Origin: Alistipes sp.
GTDB taxonomy: Bacteria > Bacteroidota > Bacteroidia > Bacteroidales > Rikenellaceae
Length of the DNA stretch: 11,070 bases
Assembly: GCA_017380955.1 (NCBI GenBank)
Contig: JAFOCZ010000012.1
Coordinates: forward strand, 1 to 11,070
Reading direction: 5' to 3'
In this document: one piece after another, positions 8,487 through 11,070 of the stretch
Position numbering within the stretch: the first letter of the stretch is position 1
How the letters are laid out: every line of letters starts with the position of its first letter
Notes under the pieces: model-generated
Told to the model about the DNA's origin: nothing
The model's database searches: none
The model's input: the letters and a program-made list of their open reading frames with translations, nothing else
Program-made: the position numbers and the translations under genes

Positions 8487-8902
8487 TACTCCTTAATAAT
8501 TGTAAATTCTATCTTTTTATCTATCTTATTTCTAAACAAATACAAGCCTACATAATAGAGCACCACAGCACCTATTGCCGCTATTGCCGCTGTGCCATCT
8601 GCCACAGCGCGCGCCTTCAGCACAAGCAACGTTGCCATAAGCACCACCAGAGGCAAGACGTATGCCCATACCACCGATGAGAATGCCATAGATCTCCTCA
8701 GTAGCGCCACAACAACTCTCTCGCCGACGCTGAAATGTGTGGCATATGGTGTCTCCACATCTATAACACGCTCCTTACCCTGCTCGCCACACACACCCTT
8801 GGCGTGGCATCCTTCGCAGGCGCTCTGCTGCGACACCACAACTCGCACCCTCTGCCCGTCAATAGCCGCGACAACGCCACGATGTTGTATACTTTTGCTC
8901 AT
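8486..8902 (-). CDS. rseC: RseC/MucC-family membrane protein (SoxR-reducing system type)
   Basis: This 138-residue protein has the RseC/MucC architecture: a small N-terminal domain with a cysteine cluster (C29-x2-C32-x5-C38 within SACEGCHAKGVCG), a basic turn, and two C-terminal membrane helices at about residues 75-95 and 102-122. In E. coli, RseC acts with RsxABCDGE to keep the SoxR iron-sulfur regulator reduced, and it is encoded in the rpoE operon. In Bacteroidetes a homologue commonly sits directly upstream of rnfB, where a role in assembly or function of the Rnf complex is plausible but inferred. It begins 5 bases after the stop of the Pmp3-like gene and its stop overlaps the rnfB start. 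SoxR and rpoE partners are not visible here. Confidence 0.9.
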   Translation of the reverse strand: MSKSIQHRGVVAAIDGQRVRVVVSQQSACEGCHAKGVCGEQGKERVIDVETPYATHFSVGERVVVALLRRSMAFSSVVWAYVLPLVVLMATLLVLKARAVADGTAAIAAIGAVVLYYVGLYLFRNKIDKKIEFTIIKE

Positions 8903-8907
8903 TGTCG

Positions 8908-9066
8908 TTACTTTTCGGTTTTATTGAGGATTATAAGGGCGGCTATGATGCCTGGGACAACGCCCGCAGCAGTCAATACCAAGACTATGAGAAACGAACC
9001 ACACCCCTTGTCAATAACGGCGAGGGGTGGGAAAAATATAGCCAATAATGCTCTTAGCAGCGACAT
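8908..9066 (-). CDS. YqaE/Pmp3 (UPF0057) family small membrane protein
   Basis: This short gene encodes a 52-residue protein that starts MSLLRALLAIFFPPLAV and contains VPGIIAALIIL. The pattern of a first helix with FFPPLAV, a short Gly-Cys loop (KGCGSF), and a second helix containing PGIIxA is the signature of the Pmp3/YqaE/UPF0057 family. Yeast and plant members affect plasma-membrane potential and salt tolerance; the bacterial role is poorly defined. It starts 13 bases after the nadE stop and ends 5 bases before rseC, so it is very likely co-transcribed with the Rnf genes. The loop appears one or two residues shorter than the usual KGGCG form, and the C-terminus (NKTEK) is short. Translation was done by hand from the reverse complement, and the frame is clean from ATG to TAA. 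Confidence 0.85.
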   Translation of the reverse strand: MSLLRALLAIFFPPLAVIDKGCGSFLIVLVLTAAGVVPGIIAALIILNKTEK

Positions 9067-9079
9067 AGCCTTCCGAGAT

Positions 9080-10666
9080 TTAGTCGCAGTAGTGGTTTAC
9101 CAAAGGCATAAGCCACTCGTGACCAAAGGCACAAGGTGACAGGCGAAGCACAGGAGGGAACTGGTAACGCTTCTTCTCGTTCTCCATAACCATCTTGTGA
9201 ATCTTCTCCACAACCTTAGCGTCGAAGCCTGCGTTGATAATCTCCTCGCGGTGCTGCTGCTTCTCAATCATACGGAAAAGGATGGCGTCGATAACCTCGT
9301 AGTGTGGGAGGTGGTCGCTATCCTTCTGATTAGGACGCAACTCCGACGATGGCTCTTTGTCGATGATGGCATCAGGAATAACGTCGTTGAAACGTGTGTT
9401 GATATAGCGTGCAAGGTCGTAAATCTCGCCCTTGTAGAGGTCGCCCGTAGGGCTGAACGTACCTGCGGTGTCGCCATAGAGCGTACACCAGCCAAGTGCA
9501 TTCTCGCTCTTGTTCGAAGAGTTCAGCAACATATAGCCGGTCTTGTTCTGCAACGCCATAAGCATCGTTGTGCGGATGCGGGTCTGGATGTTCTCCTCTG
9601 TAGCGTCAAACTCCGTACCGCCGATTACAGGCTGCAAAGTGCCTACCATAGCGTTGTATGCCTCGATGATTGGCAATACGCTATACTCCACACCGAGATT
9701 CTCGGCCAACTGCTTGGCAATCTCCACACTCTCGTTAGGGGTGAATGGCGATGGCATTAGCAACACACGCACATTCTCCTTGCCCAATGCTCCCACAGCC
9801 AGGCACGCAACAACTGCCGAGTCTATACCTCCCGACAATCCCACACAAGCCTTCTTATAGCCATTCTTGTGGAAGTAGTCGCGCAAGCCCAAGCACGCTG
9901 CCTCGTAAATCATACGGGTGCGGTCGTTGTAGGTTGTGAAAGGCACCTCGAAAGGCTTGTTCTCGGCCTCAGTGTCGTAAATCTGGATATCCTCCTCGAA
10001 ACTCTTGAGGAGCATAACCAAGTGGCCATCGCGGTCGAGGACTCCCGAGTTACCGTCATAGACGATATCTCCCGAGCCACCAACCTGGTTGATGAGCATA
10101 AGAGTTCTGCCCTCGGCAAAAGCAAGACGACTCATCTTGTCGAAGCGACGTGTGAGGATGCCCTTGCCATAGCGGCGAGCGTTGACAGAGATGATAGCAT
10201 CGATATCCTCGTCGAGGTCCTCCATACGGCTGAGGTCATCGCCCACAACCACCTTCAGAGCCTTGCCGTTGAGGTGAATGGTCTGGCTGCCGATAGACGA
10301 GCCCACGATGTAACCCATCTCGCGACGTGCTGTGACATATCGCTTGCCGATATACTCGATGTTACCCATAGCGTCGATGTATGCCGCAGCGCTGATAGGA
10401 CCCTCGGCAGTGAGGTATGGTGTGCCAACGATGGCGGCGATACCACGACACTTCGTTGCGATGGTCTCTATAGCCTCCTCGCAGAGGGTGAGGAATGTGG
10501 TTTTGGTGAGTAGCCCGTATGCTGGAGTACCCGATGTTGCGAACTCAGCAAATACCACGAGGTCGGCGCCTAAGCCCTTTGCGCTCTCGATGGCTGAGAT
10601 AATCTTCTCGGTGTTGGCCTTGATGTCACCAACCGTGAAATTGATCTGTGCTAATGCTATCTTCAT
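9080..10666 (-). CDS. nadE: NAD+ synthetase with nitrilase-like N-terminal domain lacking the catalytic Cys
   Basis: NadE makes NAD+ from deamido-NAD+ (NaAD), ATP and a nitrogen donor. The 528-residue protein has the two-domain layout of glutamine-dependent enzymes: a nitrilase/amidase-like domain (about 1-230) and an ATP-pyrophosphatase synthetase domain (about 250-528). The synthetase half looks functional, with the PPi loop SGGIDSA (278-284), NSSNKSE (383-389), LYGDTAGTFSPTGD (396-409) and KEPSSELRPNQKDSD (437-451). In the nitrilase half E41 and K108 can be aligned to the Glu and Lys of the catalytic triad. The nucleophile Cys, normally in a CED(I/L)W context, is Gly142 in VVVGDDLS (codon GGC at 10241-10243). 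The usual LPNYGVFDE and GYPPxDLL stretches are also replaced. The domain is therefore probably catalytically dead, and the enzyme probably uses free ammonia or a partner. It is the first gene of the nadE-rnf unit. Confidence 0.93.
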   Translation of the reverse strand: MKIALAQINFTVGDIKANTEKIISAIESAKGLGADLVVFAEFATSGTPAYGLLTKTTFLTLCEEAIETIATKCRGIAAIVGTPYLTAEGPISAAAYIDAMGNIEYIGKRYVTARREMGYIVGSSIGSQTIHLNGKALKVVVGDDLSRMEDLDEDIDAIISVNARRYGKGILTRRFDKMSRLAFAEGRTLMLINQVGGSGDIVYDGNSGVLDRDGHLVMLLKSFEEDIQIYDTEAENKPFEVPFTTYNDRTRMIYEAACLGLRDYFHKNGYKKACVGLSGGIDSAVVACLAVGALGKENVRVLLMPSPFTPNESVEIAKQLAENLGVEYSVLPIIEAYNAMVGTLQPVIGGTEFDATEENIQTRIRTTMLMALQNKTGYMLLNSSNKSENALGWCTLYGDTAGTFSPTGDLYKGEIYDLARYINTRFNDVIPDAIIDKEPSSELRPNQKDSDHLPHYEVIDAILFRMIEKQQHREEIINAGFDAKVVEKIHKMVMENEKKRYQFPPVLRLSPCAFGHEWLMPLVNHYCD

Positions 10667-10703
10667 ATTTCTAAATTACATATTCGCGATGCCAAAAGTG
10701 CGC

Positions 10704-10721
10704 CTATACCTTTAGGTATAG
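10704..10721. promoter_or_regulatory. Perfect 18-bp palindrome in the nadE leader, candidate operator
   Basis: CTATACCT-TT-AGGTATAG is a perfect inverted repeat with 8-base arms and a 2-base centre. It lies just downstream of the predicted minus-strand start site and 38 bases before the nadE ATG. The 2-base centre is too small for a normal RNA hairpin loop, so a DNA operator for a dimeric repressor is more likely than an attenuator. The regulator is unknown; function is inferred from position and symmetry only. Confidence 0.5.
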
Positions 10722-10731
10722 TAACACGGCG

Positions 10732-10763
10732 CAAATATATGAAAAAAAATGCGAATTCCGAAA
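10732..10763 (-). promoter_or_regulatory. Bacteroidetes-type promoter for nadE and the rnf operon
   Basis: Read on the minus strand, TTTC (10763-10760) is followed by 20 bases and then TATATTTG (10739-10732). The second element matches the Bacteroidetes primary-sigma -7 consensus TAnnTTTG exactly; the first is one base off the -33 TTTG. The predicted start site is near 10726, giving a leader of about 60 bases before the nadE ATG. An eight-T tract lies between the elements. It is the only convincing promoter upstream of the nine tightly packed minus-strand genes. Confidence 0.6.
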
Positions 10764-10774
10764 CCTCGAAGCGG

Positions 10775-10795
10775 GAAAGTATTATATATACTTTC
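10775..10795. repeat. Inverted repeat upstream of the nadE promoter
   Basis: GAAAGTAT (10775-10782) and ATACTTTC (10788-10795) are perfect 8-base inverted arms around TATAT. It sits about 12 bases upstream of the predicted -33 element of the minus-strand promoter, a position suited to an activator. The region is very AT-rich, which weakens the case. Confidence 0.4.
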
Positions 10796-10880
10796 AATTT
10801 GCAAATTTAGCATATAGGAAGGTATACCTCTGTAGTGGAGAAAATGACAATTTTGTAGTATAATTTACTATAGCGCTACC
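10796..10880. other. AT-rich spacer with palindrome AGGTATACCT
   Basis: No gene is seen here. A perfect 10-base palindrome AGGTATACCT (10820-10829) shares the AGGTATA half-site with the 18-bp palindrome in the nadE leader. A second minus-strand TAnnTTTG match (TAAATTTG, 10809-10802) has no upstream TTTG at the right spacing. Together with the neighbouring promoter, repeats and terminator this accounts for the whole non-coding stretch 10667-10970. Confidence 0.35.
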
Positions 10881-10918
10881 AAAGAAAAACGACCAGATAT
10901 AGATGATATCCGGTCGTT
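10881..10918 (-). terminator. Rho-independent terminator of the right-edge gene
   Basis: On the minus strand GGTCGTT pairs with AACGACC (10912-10918 with 10888-10894). A one-base internal mismatch follows, then a further 5-bp stem GATAT/ATATC around a 5-base loop. Downstream lies TTTTTC TTT (plus-strand 10889-10881). It is 53 bases beyond the stop codon at 10971-10973, so the upstream transcript is closed before the nadE promoter. Confidence 0.8.
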
Positions 10919-10970
10919 GTAGTCTCCCTTCTGCTAAGTTGCAAAGGGCTGTGCTAAAGAGCATTGTCGA

Positions 10971-11070
10971 CTATCGCAAGGGCTCTGCTGCTGCGATAAA
11001 CTCCTGCTGTGCCTTCTCGTCCATCTCGCCCTTGTGAACGTAGACAAGTTCTCCGGCCTTGTTCACAAGC
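10971..11070 (-). CDS. C-terminal fragment, possibly a thioredoxin-like (TlpA/AhpC-TSA type) protein
   Basis: The last 32 codons of a minus-strand gene run in from the right edge and end at TAG (10971-10973). The fragment begins LVNKAGELVYVHKGEMDE. A hydrophobic residue, then a short polar turn with Gly, then a strand ending in a HxGE-type motif resembles the final beta-hairpin of thioredoxin-fold proteins such as TlpA-like reductases (pattern F-L-(I/V)-(N/D)-K-x-G-x-(L/I)-V). The active-site CxxC region lies outside the window, so the family call is tentative. The coding frame itself is supported by the terminator that follows in the same direction. Confidence 0.5.
   Translation of the reverse strand, partial: LVNKAGELVYVHKGEMDEKAQQEFIAAAEPLR

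Noticed and set aside
9869..10513. A 214-codon plus-strand open frame opposite nadE, and similar ones opposite rnfC (6693-7385), rnfB (7689-8438) and rnfD (5429-6019)
   Set aside because: All are mirror frames of well supported genes; no recognisable domains, promoters or spacing support them.
8486..10666. The nadE, Pmp3-like and rseC stretch considered as a defence or toxin-antitoxin module
   Set aside because: Each gene matches a housekeeping family and the packing fits the rnf operon; there are no mobile-element borders, direct repeats or composition shift.
10704..10721. Leader palindrome read as an RNA attenuator or riboswitch
   Set aside because: The 2-base centre is too tight for a stable RNA loop, there is no T-run after it, and the roughly 60-base leader is too short for a known NAD-type riboswitch.
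10802..10809. Second TAnnTTTG match on the minus strand as an extra nadE promoter
   Set aside because: No TTTG-like element lies 19-21 bases upstream, and the stretch is AT-rich enough for chance matches.

Overview
The window reads as an ordinary chromosomal housekeeping segment of a Bacteroidota bacterium, most likely a member of Bacteroidales. Three things point there: the gene order rnfB-C-D-G-E-A with an rseC-type gene in front, a promoter of the Bacteroidetes type (TTTG-like element, about 20 bases, TAnnTTTG), and the near absence of strong Shine-Dalgarno sequences. Genus cannot be settled by eye. I saw no rRNA, tRNA, CRISPR array, insertion sequence or phage gene.

Layout. Bases 1-3105 (+) are the 3' three quarters of rpoC (RNA polymerase beta'), which ends in a strong hairpin-plus-T-run terminator. 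Bases 3106-3316 are a convergent intergenic region holding that terminator and a second one facing the other way. From 3317 to 10666 every gene is on the minus strand and tightly packed. In transcription order they are nadE (NAD+ synthetase), a 52-residue YqaE/Pmp3-type membrane protein, rseC, rnfB, rnfC, rnfD, rnfG, rnfE and rnfA. Junctions range from overlaps of 1-8 bases to gaps of 28 bases at most, so this looks like one operon from a promoter near 10732-10763 to the terminator at 3265-3294. Bases 10667-10970 are an AT-rich regulatory region with that promoter, several inverted repeats and the terminator of the next minus-strand gene. Only the last 32 codons of that gene, probably thioredoxin-like, lie at the right edge.

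How the genes work together. The six rnf genes encode a complete membrane-bound ferredoxin:NAD+ oxidoreductase, which couples electron transfer between ferredoxin and NAD(H) to ion transport. RnfB and RnfC carry the Fe-S clusters and the NADH site. RnfD and RnfG carry covalent FMN. RnfA and RnfE form the membrane core with an Fe-S site between them. RseC-type proteins are associated with Rnf/Rsx systems. NadE makes NAD+, the substrate of the complex, so its place at the head of the operon is functionally coherent.

The most notable observation is that the N-terminal nitrilase-type glutaminase domain of NadE appears inactivated: the catalytic cysteine position is glycine (residue 142) and surrounding active-site motifs have also diverged, while the synthetase domain keeps its PPi loop. 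Secondary points are the embedded Pmp3-like gene, Ala-to-Ser changes in both flavinylation motifs, and a recurring AGGTATAG element. I found no convincing undescribed multi-gene system.
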